DNA of 64,000 nt from Asterella californica. Taxonomy: Eukaryota; Streptophyta; Marchantiopsida; Marchantiales; Aytoniaceae. Position numbers and translations under genes: made by a program. A model generated the notes under the pieces. The model was not told the DNA's origin. It did not search any database and saw only the letters and a program-made list of their open reading frames with translations. Of the stretch, positions 32,385 to 42,746 are shown in pieces. The stretch spans positions 3,348,001 through 3,412,000 of the forward strand of contig JAYKYS010000009.1 in assembly GCA_036924285.1 (NCBI GenBank), read 5' to 3'. Numbering within the stretch: the stretch's first letter is position 1; every line of letters starts with the position of its first letter.

Positions 32385-33597
32385 GAACGACAGGAGGGGT
32401 CTGCATGCTCGTACCAGCAGTGGTTCGAAGATTTAGATAGAGGTAGTGGACAGTTTAGGAGCAGGGAACGGCATCCTCGTGCAGTCTTGTTGACTAGACT
32501 GGTGTGTCGAGGAGTAGGCGTAGGAAGTAGAGGGAGTGAGCTTCCCAATGTCATTGTGACTTCTTCTCGGGGAATGGATTGTGGATTTGAGTGCAGAAGC
32601 TTTGTTCATGTCTTTTAGGTGGTGGGTTTCCTTGAATTCGCTCCCAAGTGTGCATGAGAAGTGTTCTTCTTGAGTGACGATGAATGTCAACAGTTGTGGA
32701 AGTGTAGCTTGACTCATTCAGTAGAGCACTTGAGATCTGCGTACGAACGGTCTTATGGGTAAAGGATCCCAGAAGACAGAGTAGTCAGAGCAGCGAAGTG
32801 AAGAAGAAAGAAGCCTTCTTTCCACAGCAGAAGACGACATCCTCGAGTAGAAGACGGTGCAACAGTATTCACGATTGTTGTCTTCCTCCCCAAACTATTA
32901 CAAGCAGGGATGGCTTGTTAGTCAGGATCCGGACTGGAAGCCTGTCGGAATCTTAATTTCTTCTTTTCATCTTGTTTTCTCTTGTTTGGATTCTCTCATC
33001 TTCTCCATCTTTTCTCATCTTCCCCATCTTCTTATCTTCTTCTAGTGAGCTTCCGAGACTTCTATTGAGCTTCCGTGAAGGTGAATGTCGTTGTAGTGCT
33101 GCAGGAAGATTATTTTTGTAGGCAGAAGCCTGGGAATGCTACAGGGGGCATACACCCTGTGATTGATCTAACCCGTTGTGATGGGAGTATGAGAGCAGGT
33201 GTAACAGCCGTGCTAGTCGACTTTTGCGAAGCAGGACAGTCTTCTGGAGGTGTGAGAAGACGAGCTGAATCTCCAGAAGACGAGAATCGCTTCGGGAAGA
33301 CGGTATCGAGAAGACCGAAAGAAGCAACTTGGAAGCAGGAAGATCGTCTTCCTGAGATTCTCTGTGAATAGTTGTGTGATATTTTAGTTAGTAGTTGTTT
33401 GTTTAGTTCCAGAGCACCTTTTGGAGTGTCTGGAAGACACGTGGTTTTGTGAGAAGACGAGATTCCTAGGCAAAACCCGTTTGTTTGTGAGTTTGAACAG
33501 ATCTTAGAACTTAGAGCAGCGTTACTTGTGCAAATCCTCTGTGGGAACGATATCTTGTATACTAAATGGGCAAAAGGAGTAATCCTGCGTCACTACA

Positions 33598-34522
33598 CCT
33601 AATCAGACGAAATGGTGCTGATTGTACAAATTTTCAGAGGACTGAAATTTGTATAGTTTGACTTCACTCATGATTGTCAACTCCCTCCATTTTGAAAAAT
33701 TCTTTCTCTCTCTCCATTCCTCATCTTCTCATGATTTTTGTTTTCTCTAATAGCTTATCAAACAAGCTACAATCCTAGAAATTTTCACAAAGAAATAAAA
33801 AACACAGAAAAGATGACAGCGACTGTATAGAATTTCTAAAAAGCAAAATTTTCAAACTTTCATGAATAAACTCCCTCAACTTTGAAAATTTATAGCTCCT
33901 TCTCTAGACCTCCTCTTCCCATGATTCTTGTTGTCCAAGATAGCTATCAGTCAAGCTAAGATAATGGATATTTTCACAAGAAAATAAAATTCACATAGAA
34001 TCTGACAACAACTGTATAAATTTTCTAGAGAGTAGAATTCATATACTCTTGCGAATAAACCTCCTCAACTTTGAATAAATATATCTCCTTCTCTAGATCA
34101 TCTTTTCTCATGATTTTTGTTGTCTTAGATAGTTTATCAGCCAATCTAAAATACTGGAGAGTTTCAAAGAAAAATAAAAAACACAGTAAATCTGACAACG
34201 GCTGTACAAATTTTCCAGAGAGTATAATTCCTCTCAAATGTTTCTCCTCTAATAACTTCTTTCTCCTCCTTTCTTTACAACTCTTGTTTTATCCACTTTC
34301 AACTCTCCTCAAACCCTTCTAAGTGATTAAGATATAGAGAATGACCTCTAACGCGTCATAGATCACTACGGGATACACGAAAGGTTCTAATGTTACTAAC
34401 ATCACGTTAGCTCTCTCTCCTTCCAACGCTCTCTCATGATCTTTTTTTGTCGAATGTAGAATTGAACTCTAATATCTTTCAATGATCCCTTCAAGTGAGG
34501 TCTCGGCAACGGAATCAAAAAT
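33598..34522. other. Right flank of the family B insertion, mostly a tandem array
   Basis: By the CCTAA duplication this continues the sequence that ended at 15632, so it is probably the upstream end of element C. It is AT-rich, holds the ~190-bp tandem array at 33618-34237 and has no credible gene. It ends where copy B4 of the family B LTR starts. Confidence 0.55.
33618..34237. repeat. Tandem array of ~190-bp units, about 3.3 copies
   Basis: Units begin near 33681, 33871 and 34061 (period 190), each with CTCCCTC-like starts, a CATGATTTTTGTT block, an AAAAACACA block and a TGTACAAATTTTC-like end. A partial unit end lies at about 33618-33680. Units are AT-rich and diverged by perhaps 20-25% by eye. 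Confidence 0.75.
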
Positions 34523-34942
34523 TGTAGTGTCTCAGGATTTCTCTTTTAGCAATTTAGCATAAAAGATATCGTTCCCACAGAGAATTTGCACAAGTATCGC
34601 TGCTCTAAGTTCCAAGATTTGTTCAAACAGACAAACACACGTGTTTTACTTGGAAATCCCGTCTTCTCACAAAACCACACGGCTTCTAGACCTTCAGAAG
34701 GTGCTCTGGACCTAAACAAACAACTATTATCTAAAATATCACACAAATATCTACAAGGAATCTCGGAAAGACGCTTTCTGCTTCCAGATCACGACTTCCA
34801 ATCTTCCCGTGACAGTCTTCCCGAAGCAATTCTTGGCTTCTGGGGGTTCAATTCGGTTTTCGCACCTCCAGAAGACTACTATTGCTTTGTTGACGTCAAA
34901 TTAGCAATGTCTGTCACGCATTGCTCTTCCAATTCTCAACGG
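34523..34942 (-). repeat. Family B LTR copy B4, 3'-end fragment
   Basis: Begins TGTAGTG at 34523, the reverse complement of the family B LTR 3' end, and aligns with 8041-8460. It is interrupted at 34942 by the A1 element and resumes at 44229. The junction restores the CAACGGGGTTAGATC block also seen near 8458. Confidence 0.88.
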
Positions 34943-36424
34943 TGTCGGGTTGAGAGTCTTCCTGGGAAGGGCGAACCTTCTGGCTGTGATATGAGCTTGA
35001 AGGCTGTGTTCAATCTACTCAAGGAAACGTTGAGCTCCTGGCTGTGGCTGGTTTACTCGAAGGATAGGCTTCAGGTCTCAAGGTGATACTGAAAAACACT
35101 CATATAAGTCTCTAGGCTCTTCTGATATGTTCAGGAAGCAAAGTTCAGGCTTAACTAGCAATGATAAGGTCAGATGGTGAACTTTGACACTCAGGATTGA
35201 GAAACATGTGAAGGTTCAGACCTCAGAACTCCTCCTACATGTAAATGAGGTTCTACTGGATACACATACGAAATTTCAGCTTCAGATCAGTTCAGAGCAC
35301 TAAGATATGAACAGAAACTTTTTGAGTAGAGAAATTACGGCAGTTTTTTGTACCCAGACAGCTATTTCGACCTAAAACAGGAGATTGGCTCGATCAATTT
35401 TAAAGTTTCTTACAGGATTTGCAGTACACAGCTTGCTGAACACTCCTGTGAAGTTGGGCCTCCTGATTCCACACAGAACTCCAGATCTCGCTCTCTGAAG
35501 TTGTTGTCCCAGATTGAGAGCTTTTCGGACCCCCTCTACTTCAGCGGCCGCCCTGAATTACTCAGTCGCTCAATCGATATGAAACTTTTTGGGAAATCGT
35601 AGCCCTGCTGACAGTGAACACAGCCACGAAGTTTTGAAGCGATTTCCTCGATTCTGCTGCAAATGACACTCAAAACCCCAAATTGAACAGAAGTGCTTCA
35701 ATTCTGACACAAATCGAACTTCAATCAGCCATAACTCCTTGTTTATTGCTCCAAATCGATCAAACTTTTCGATGAAAGTGCTTGGCTCGACGAGCTCTAT
35801 CTCCCTATGCTCTCAGATTTCGCAGTACCCTCACAAATTGCTCGAACTCCACTCTAGAGCTCTGTTTCTAAATTTAGAGTTTAACAAAAGACAAAAACAG
35901 ACCAATGGGAGTTCATAGCTCCACTTGGTTGTCCTTTAGTACCCTAAACCACGTGGCAACTTAGTTTTACTCATAGGCTACCACGTCAAGCTCCCTAGAG
36001 TGCCAACGTAAAACTTAAACTACCTAAAATGACACGCAGCCCCGAAAAATAACTTAAATCAGCTAGAAAGCGTGCATGGGCGACAAGTAAGTACAACCCA
36101 TGATTTTAAACCCCTATCTACATGGTAAATCTAAGTCATGTACATTGAGTATCATAGATAAGTATGAATTTACTTGCACAAGCGTACGAATGCTTGAACA
36201 AGATAAATGTCATACTACCAACCTACTAGGATCCAAAATATTTGACAGAGTTAACACCATATGCAAAAGGTGTCAACCATAAGCATAAAAGACTAAGAAC
36301 AGTAAAGAGCTAACTTCTAAGACTACTAAACGTCAAGTGTCGGAGTAGAAATAACATGCGCTAAGTAACGCGACAGCAGTGATAAGTGAATCATTTACTA
36401 TGTCAAATGATTCACATCACGACA
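34943..36424 (-). repeat. 3' LTR of A1 (1,482 bp)
   Basis: Exactly the same length as 42747-44228 and nearly identical; I noted differences only near 34999 and 36308. In element orientation this is the downstream LTR, adjoining the polypurine tract. Confidence 0.93.
36386..36415 (-). repeat. LTR-edge hairpin of family A
   Basis: 11-bp perfect inverted repeat (GTGAATCATTT and its complement) with an 8-nt spacer, 9 nt from the LTR 5' end in element orientation. The A2 element has an imperfect counterpart at 53498-53527. It may be a protein-binding or transcript-start structure; this is inference. Confidence 0.65.
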
Positions 36425-36441
36425 TCCACCCCCTCTAAACC
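36425..36441 (-). other. Polypurine tract of A1
   Basis: On the minus strand GGTTTAGAGGGGGTGGA directly precedes the LTR. A2 has nearly the same string at 60800-60816. Confidence 0.85.
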
Positions 36442-36470
36442 TGCACATCCTCCGGTATGTGCCAATCTCC

Positions 36471-39400
36471 TCAGTCTTCTGTTTGATCCTCATCATCATC
36501 GCTCTCCTCCGCCTCAGCCTCATCAGACACTGGGACGTCTTTGTCTCTTGTTGCCCTCAGCTCTGACTCCAGAAAGTTGAATAACTCAACTGACCCTCCG
36601 CGTCTCTTGAACAGTTTCACACGTTTGTCAGCCACAGATAGCTTCAAAAGAGTACCGTCCAACTCACGCAAACTATAGGTGGCATTCTCATACACATCTA
36701 GCACAACATAAGGCCCGAACCATCTTCGAGAGAACTTACGAAGTGTAGAGTGCTGATTCTCCAACGTGCTATCATATACCAGAACCCAGTCATCAACATG
36801 TATTGGCTTCGGTCGTAGTCGGTGAGTCTTGTCAAAACGTTCCTTGTTTCTGACTCGAGCCACCTTCAGCCTCTCCTGCGCATCAGCAAGATCCTCCTCC
36901 CTTCGCTCCAACTGCCTAATACGTAAAGCAAGGAGTGAAGCATGATCTATACCATCTTCCCACGGTAGTGTAGTCCACGTGGGAAAGTACTCCTCAGCAG
37001 GCATGATCGGTTTCTGCCCCAGCATAAGCTCAACTGGCATATAACCAGTCGTGGTACAATGTGTAGTTCTATCAGCCCACAAAGCAAATGGAAGTAGTCT
37101 CGGCCATTCTCTAGGCCTACCATCACATGCTTTCACTAAAGCATGAACAATAGAAGGGTGTCCCCGTTCACTCTTACCAATGCCCTCTGGATTCATAGCA
37201 GTGGTAAGCCGAAGCTTTACTCCATAACGAGCAAAAAACTCCTTCACTTCAACGCCTCTCAACTCGTCTCTATCTGCACGTAATCTCCCAACCGATCCAT
37301 AGTGACAGATGATATCTTCAAGCACGAACCGGCAGATATTCTCTGTAGTCTTCGTCCGTAGTGCTCGTCCCTCCACATAGTTGGAGAGATCCTCTCGAGC
37401 CAACACCAAGTAACGCATCCCCCATAACCCCGATGGCATCATCACAAGATCAAGAACCCACTGAAAATGAATACTAGGTGGATAAGTAGGTACAAGCCCA
37501 TCTCTGTAACGGATCTTAGAGTAGAACTGGCAGTGCAGACACGACCCAACAAAGTCCACCACGTCTTGATACAAACCCTTCCACCAGTAACGTTCCTTCA
37601 GCGTCGTGTATGTAGCCCAGACTCCACGATGTCCAGCCCACAAGGTATCATGAAACTCCTTCAGCAGATTAAGCTTTGTCGGTTGATCATCCACCACTCT
37701 AGTAAGCATCCCATCTCTTCTCTTCGGACGTTTCCACTGATAACCCTCACGTAGAAGATAACTATACGCCTTCCGTCTGATCTCCTTGAACTCTGCATCA
37801 CTCCATCCTTCTCTTCTGGATAACGAACTCAGATAAAATCCAATATTGCGGAACTTTTCTGAGTAGAACACCTCATTGAACGGCAGTGGTTCCAAGTCTG
37901 AAGTCTGCTGACCAACTTGGCACCAAACGTCTCTCTTCTCTTCATTCTCCACCTCTGCAAACATCTCATCCTCATCTGTATAACGAGCCCTAGACAACAT
38001 ATCTGCAACTGGATTGTCTTTCCCTGCTATATGCTTTAGCTCAGGGTTTAGACTCCGGTTTAGACTCCGGACATAAGCAATCCATCGTAGCATTGCTATG
38101 TCTGGTGTATTGCAGTTTGCTATCATACCCAACAAAGACAAACAATCTGTTTCTAGTATCACATGAGCTCCTATCAAGAACTCTCGATCTACCTTCATAG
38201 CAGTAACAGCTCCCCACAACTCACGCTTCACTTGAGGATAGTTACGCTGTCTATCTGTTAAGATCCGAGCTCCAAACCTTGAAACAAACCGCACACCTTC
38301 TGCATCTTCTTGGCCAACGGCCCATCCAATCGCCTTTGGACTCGTATCAACAGTCAGTATCACAGGTCTCCCGCTCTCGTAGCTAAGCCTCCTTAGTATA
38401 GGTGGAGACTTCAGAATCTCCTTCAGCTGCTCCATCGTCTCATGATGTTCTTGCCGCCAAGTAAACCTCCTTCCCTTTCTCAGAAGTGCATATAGAGGCT
38501 CGGCAATATGTGCATAATGAGGAATACTCACACGAAAGAACACACAAGCTCCTAAGAACCGTCGAACCTCAGTGATGTTGGTGCAGTCAGCTATCCTTGC
38601 TATAGCATCTATCTTCTCTGGGTTCGGACGTCTCCAAAAGTACCACACAGATGACCTACTACCACAATCTCTGACATCTCAAAGCGAGATTTGGTACCTG
38701 ATAGAGTGAGGTGTACCTCCTCCAAACGCATCAGAATCTTCTCCACATCTCGAATGTGGTCTGCAACGAACTTTCTGCAACCATCAGAAGTCACTGCTTC
38801 GTCCTTGTCCTCCACCGGACAGCCTTTCATGGGAATATCATCCAGAAACGGGATAGTGACCTCAGGCACAAACTCTCGTAACACCTTATGCATCGCATTT
38901 TGCATATGAGCTACTGAGTTTGTCGCACCCTGAGGAAGGGTACACATCCGCATCAATCCCAAAGGTGTACGCATGGTAGTCAAGTCTCTACTCTCCAAAG
39001 CAAGCTGAAACTGATCATAACCTGAAAACAGATCTCCAATAGAATAGATTGACCTTCCAGCAAACGCCTAAGCTACTTCATCAACCACAGGTCCTGTTCC
39101 AACGTTTCGAATCGTGATGTTGTTGGCAGGCTGCAAGTCTTGGATGAAGCGTAGAGCTCCTGTCTTCTTAGGTATTGTGAACCATCGGCTAGAGTACGGA
39201 GCCATAGATGGTTCAAGAATACCCATCTGCATCCTCTCCTTCAGTAACTCAATCACCTTCGGTAGCAAGGCACGAGGGACTGGAATCGGCTTCAAATCCC
39301 AAGGTACGTGAGGAACAGTGAAGATAACCATCGGAGCTATCACACTAGGATCCACACAACCTATCTCCTCAGCCGAGAAAGAAAATGCCTTACCATGGCT

Positions 39401-40141
39401 AACTATCATCTGTTCAAAAGCTCGTTTCTCCTCTTCAGTCAAGAAGCCACCCCCTCCTATCTGGAGCTGCTCGAGTGTCTCCTGAGTAAACTTGTGTCCT
39501 ACCTGTGTAGGATCTCTAAGCACAGGCTCAGCAGCCGCTAACTCCATCTGCTGCTGAGAATCAACAGGTAATTGGGTCGCCACAGGTCTCACCTTCCTCG
39601 CTACAGCTTTATACTTGGCGTGTACTTTCGCTTCTTGATGTAAGCCACACCAACAGACTGCATCCTTCCATCCATTCTCCAGTCTCGGATGAGGACGATA
39701 TCGCAAGTATGAGATAATTTCCTCATAGACTTCACGAGAATGGATGGGGATCACCACCCTACCTCCCATCTGTTCCATCAACCTATCTACACCATCCAGC
39801 CAACAAACAAAAGATTGCACACCTACAAACTCCTCATAAACACCAGAAATCATCTCATCTTCCTTCAGAACTCCTGTACAACGCAAATTTGCTGCACACC
39901 TCTCCATCTGCCTTCTACTCTTCTCAGTCAAATCCTCCATCCGTGTGAACTCACTCCAATCATCAGAACTGAAAGCCATCAACCCAGATTTCCAACTATG
40001 CACAGTGCAACTACTTTCTGAATCTTGAGCAGCCTTTTCATCAACCTCCTGTGATCCCTCAGGCTGCTCAAGCGGGATCATAGTAGCAGTAGATCCATCA
40101 CTCTCGCTATCCCATCCTACGAGAGTGGTTTCAGAAAACCC
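36471..40141 (-). pseudogene. ORF2 of A1: RT-RNase H-integrase
   Basis: In the -1 frame relative to ORF1, open from the GGGTTTT site (40141); the first ATG is 40081. RT: TVPHVPWDLKPIPVPRALL, SSRWFTIPKKTGALRFIQDL, MRTPLGLMRMCTLPQGATNS, active site FLDD (38837-38848) followed by IPMKG. RNase H: LTVDTSPKAIGWAVGQEDA. Integrase: HDTLWAGH and CLHC (zinc-binding), then WVLDLVMM, RADRDELRG and NPEGIGKSERGHPSIV with the catalytic D, D, E, and a C-terminal WFGPYVVLD segment. The frame ends with an acidic tail at 36471. Lesions: TAG at 39068-39070 (A2 has GAG) and a 1-nt deletion near 38640. These motifs fit a gypsy group best known to me from fungi. Confidence 0.9.
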
Positions 40142-42678
40142 TTACCCCTACAGATAGGAGAATCTCTCAAAGTTTGACGGTTTCGTTCGTGGTTCGTACG
40201 AACGGTCAGAAACTGCACAGAACGTCTATCATCTGGACTACGGATCCTAGCATAATGAGATCCATCATCCATCACTTTGGTCTCCATTCGAACCGCAGTG
40301 ATATAAGGCTGACCAAGAATCACAAGATATGAAGCAGAAGATTGCACGAAGAAATGTTGATCCACATCCACATCACCTATCTTCACTTTCACGTTAGGAC
40401 AAGCGCCGTATAGCTCACCTTTCTGGTTGTTCGCAGCACGTAACACCCAACCATGGTTTAGCTCGATAGGCCACTGATCCCTCTCGTACACCTCCCGTGA
40501 CATGATGTTGATCTCAGATCCGTGATCAACTAAAGCAGCAACAGGTTCAGCCAAACTTCCAAGACGAACTCGCGTAGCAGTTGTGGCACGAGCCCAATGT
40601 CTCTTTCTGAAATCACTTTCACTAGCTGGACTCTCCTCACCAGCTTCCTCATCGTTGAACTCAATAGTGTCGGTACCAGCAACCAACGCTTCTTGCTGGT
40701 ATCTCTTGTCATCAGCTTCCTGAAAATGCACCTTTCCAAACTTTGCATCATTCAGAGAAGCTCCTATTACATCTATCATCTGACTCTCTACCTGCTCGGA
40801 CATCACCTGTCTCTTGCGCTTGATGATGTCGATGATCAGTTCGTGAAACTCCCTCTTTGCAATACCAAGAACTTCTCGAAGAGAAAACTCGATTCGCGCA
40901 TCCAGTATCCTCTGCTCCAAGATACTCTTCAGATCAGTAGAAGTTTCAATATCAGCTGCCAACTTGTAAGCCGGTCTCTTCTCCTTCTCTTGGGCAGTAA
41001 ACCGCCTACCAGCAGTCGTTGGCTCCTGCTGGGATCTCTGCACATCCTCCATAGGACCTGGCGCAGATGGAGGAGCTGCAGAAGTAGACGAGATGTCTTC
41101 AGGAAGAGCCGCTCGTCTCCTTGTGACTCTCCGTCTATCCCCAATCTCCTCAGGAACTCCAGTATCAAGTTCAGAGGCTTCCCGCCGCCTCTTCTCTTCC
41201 ACAGAAGCATCCTGCCAATGAACGTGTCTATCTACATCCAAGAATGCTCTGATAGAAGCAGCATCTACAGGATCTCCCCATCCCGTGACCCTATGAATAG
41301 ACTCGGCTCCCCTCTTCAGTACTTCAGAAGGAACGGGGGCAATACTCTTCTCAGCAGTCCTATCTAGCAACGTAGGACTAGAAGAAACCTCAATATGTCC
41401 AGCATATACATCAGGATTTACCGGTGGTGCCATCAATGCATGTACAGTTGCCGCCGCAGCAATCTGAGGTAGACTCCTCATGCCTCCTCGCCCAAACTGC
41501 GTGCTCAACGGCTCTCCAGTAGAAGAAAGGTGCAGCCTACCGTTCTGATAGCGAACCACACCATCTCGCAAAGCAGCTGTGAGCTCTTGACAGTCTCCTC
41601 GGAAGTGATCAGGACTGTCACACCAAATACACCTACGGACAGGAGCACCTCTTGGACGTGCAGCATCAGGCACCGGTGGCTGCTCTCTCTGCAATCCAGC
41701 TAGCTCTACCTTCAGCTCTCGCATCTGCCGAATCAGATCTTCAATCTGATTCTGTTGACCATGGTTCTCCGCAGGTCTCTGAACAGGTGCCCTTTGTGCT
41801 GGAGCTGGAGCTGGCACAACTGGCATCAAAGGAACTGCAGCTGGGACAACAGGTCTAGGAGCAGGGGCCAAAGATTGTTGTACTTGAAGAGTAGCATAAG
41901 GTGGAGTGACCACTTCTGCAAACGGACGTCCTCCCACAGCCACTCTTTCCCTCCTCTGCCTTGTCAGTACACCCACAACATCCTCAACTCTCCCCCAATC
42001 CATAGTAACACCTCCCTCAGCAGATCGATCAGCCAACATAAAACATAACCGATCTGCCGTACCATCATCGGTAGCCTGCAGGAAAAGCTCTGTTTTCCTA
42101 GCATCTAGAGTGATTCGCTCTAGAGTTGAAAGTTGTCGGTATCTCCGATCAAACTCTCTCAGCAACTCACTCAGGCTCATAATACGACCAGGTTGCTGCT
42201 CAACCCAGTCTAGAAATGTCCTTCTAGTAACTCTCTCTCAATCCTCCTCAAGAAACTCCTCTCGAAGAGATCGCTCAGAACTCATCCAAACTCCAAGATT
42301 TCTTCTCTGTACATCCCTAACTTGGTCCCGCAACTCAGGAATGACAGCTAACTCAAAACTTGCTATCATCTCAGCATCAGTAACCCTAACCAGCTCCATC
42401 TCTCCTCTATACTCACGCAGATATCTAGAAATATCTCTACCTTCAAACCTTCCACACCTATTCACTATCGCTTGCAAAGCCTTGGTGGATTTTAACTCAC
42501 CCCCTCCAACGATCGGATGCTGTTGAACCAGGGCCGCAAGCGTCTTCAAGATCTCAGCCGTGTCCAGACCAGATGCAGATGTCGCTGTAGAAGACGCAGG
42601 TGCAGTTGACGGTGCAGCAGTAGACGCTGATGCTCCAGCCCCAGAGGCAGCAGCAGCAGCTCCGCTCTTGCGATCCAT
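40117..42678 (-). pseudogene. ORF1 of A1: gag-protease
   Basis: Start ATG 42678 (MDRKSGAAAA), 48 nt downstream of the primer site and shared with A2. It begins with an Ala/Ser-rich N-terminus, followed by a gag domain (AILKTLAALVQQHPIVGGGE, DISRYLREYRGEMELV). An in-frame TGA lies at 42238-42240 where A2 has TCA; otherwise one frame runs to TAG 40117-40119. A Pro/Ala/Gln-rich linker leads to one knuckle CIWCDSPDHFRGDC (C-x2-C-x4-H-x4-C). A charged spacer follows, then a protease with AALVDHGSEINIMS, so Asp-His-Gly replaces the usual D-S/T-G. The protease lies in the gag frame, before the frameshift, unlike most plant gypsy elements with a single gag-pol frame. Confidence 0.88.
40135..40141 (-). 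promoter_or_regulatory. Candidate -1 ribosomal frameshift site of A1
   Basis: The minus strand reads GGGTTTT in the ORF1 phase X XXY YYZ. The -1 frame is closed by TAA directly before it and open after it through ORF2; ORF1 stops at TAG 40117-40119. The same arrangement is in A2. Confidence 0.6.
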
Positions 42679-42726
42679 CTCTTCTCCTTGTAGCAACTCA
42701 ACCTTCTCAATCAATCACCCCAAGAG

Positions 42727-42744
42727 CTCTCAGTGGAAGCACCA
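42727..42744 (-). other. Primer-binding site of A1
   Basis: The minus strand reads TGGTGCTTCCACTGAGAG, 2 nt from the LTR end, identical in A2. It should pair with a tRNA 3' end. It is not the initiator Met or Asp type, and I cannot name the tRNA. Confidence 0.75.
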
Positions 42745-42746
42745 GA

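Larger units (their letters stand above)
15633..33597 (+). mobile_element. Family B giant-LTR Ty3/gypsy element, complete ends, no integrase
   Basis: An LTR of 5,887 bp (15633-21519), primer-binding site, gag-protease-RT-RNase H, polypurine tract, and an LTR of 5,192 bp (28406-33597), flanked by identical 5-bp TSDs CCTAA at 15628-15632 and 33598-33602. LTR ends are TGTGGTG...CACTACA. The primer site and RT style place it near the plant Tat/Athila branch. The internal region is only 6,886 bp and still includes a 1,273-bp solo LTR of family A. Coding lesions and the missing integrase make it non-autonomous now. About 62% of its length is LTR, and each LTR carries its own protein-coding-like ORF. 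Confidence 0.93.
28406..33597 (+). repeat. 3' LTR of the family B element (5,192 bp)
   Basis: Starts TGTGGTG after the polypurine tract and ends CACTACA at 33597, followed by TSD CCTAA. Compared with the 5' LTR it lacks about 760 bp (junction near 29378-29388) and about 430 bp of coiled-coil sequence (junction near 30987), and has a roughly 497-bp tandem duplication (about 31129-32124). The rest is a few percent divergent. These differences arose after insertion or by exchange with other copies. Confidence 0.93.

Noticed and set aside
35348..36282. ORFs of 84 and 60 aa in the A1 LTR (repeated at 43152-44086)
   Set aside because: They are identical in both LTRs simply because the LTRs are identical. 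The diverged A2 and A3 LTRs do not keep them.
40597..41367. 256-aa plus-strand ORF opposite A1 gag-protease
   Set aside because: The minus strand has recognisable gag, knuckle and protease motifs. The plus frame is Ser/Leu-rich with no motif; its A2 counterpart (56117-56761 on minus) is likewise an antisense shadow.
42727..42744. Assigning the family A primer site to a named tRNA
   Set aside because: The 18-nt string does not match the initiator Met or Asp patterns I know, and I could not confirm another tRNA from memory.
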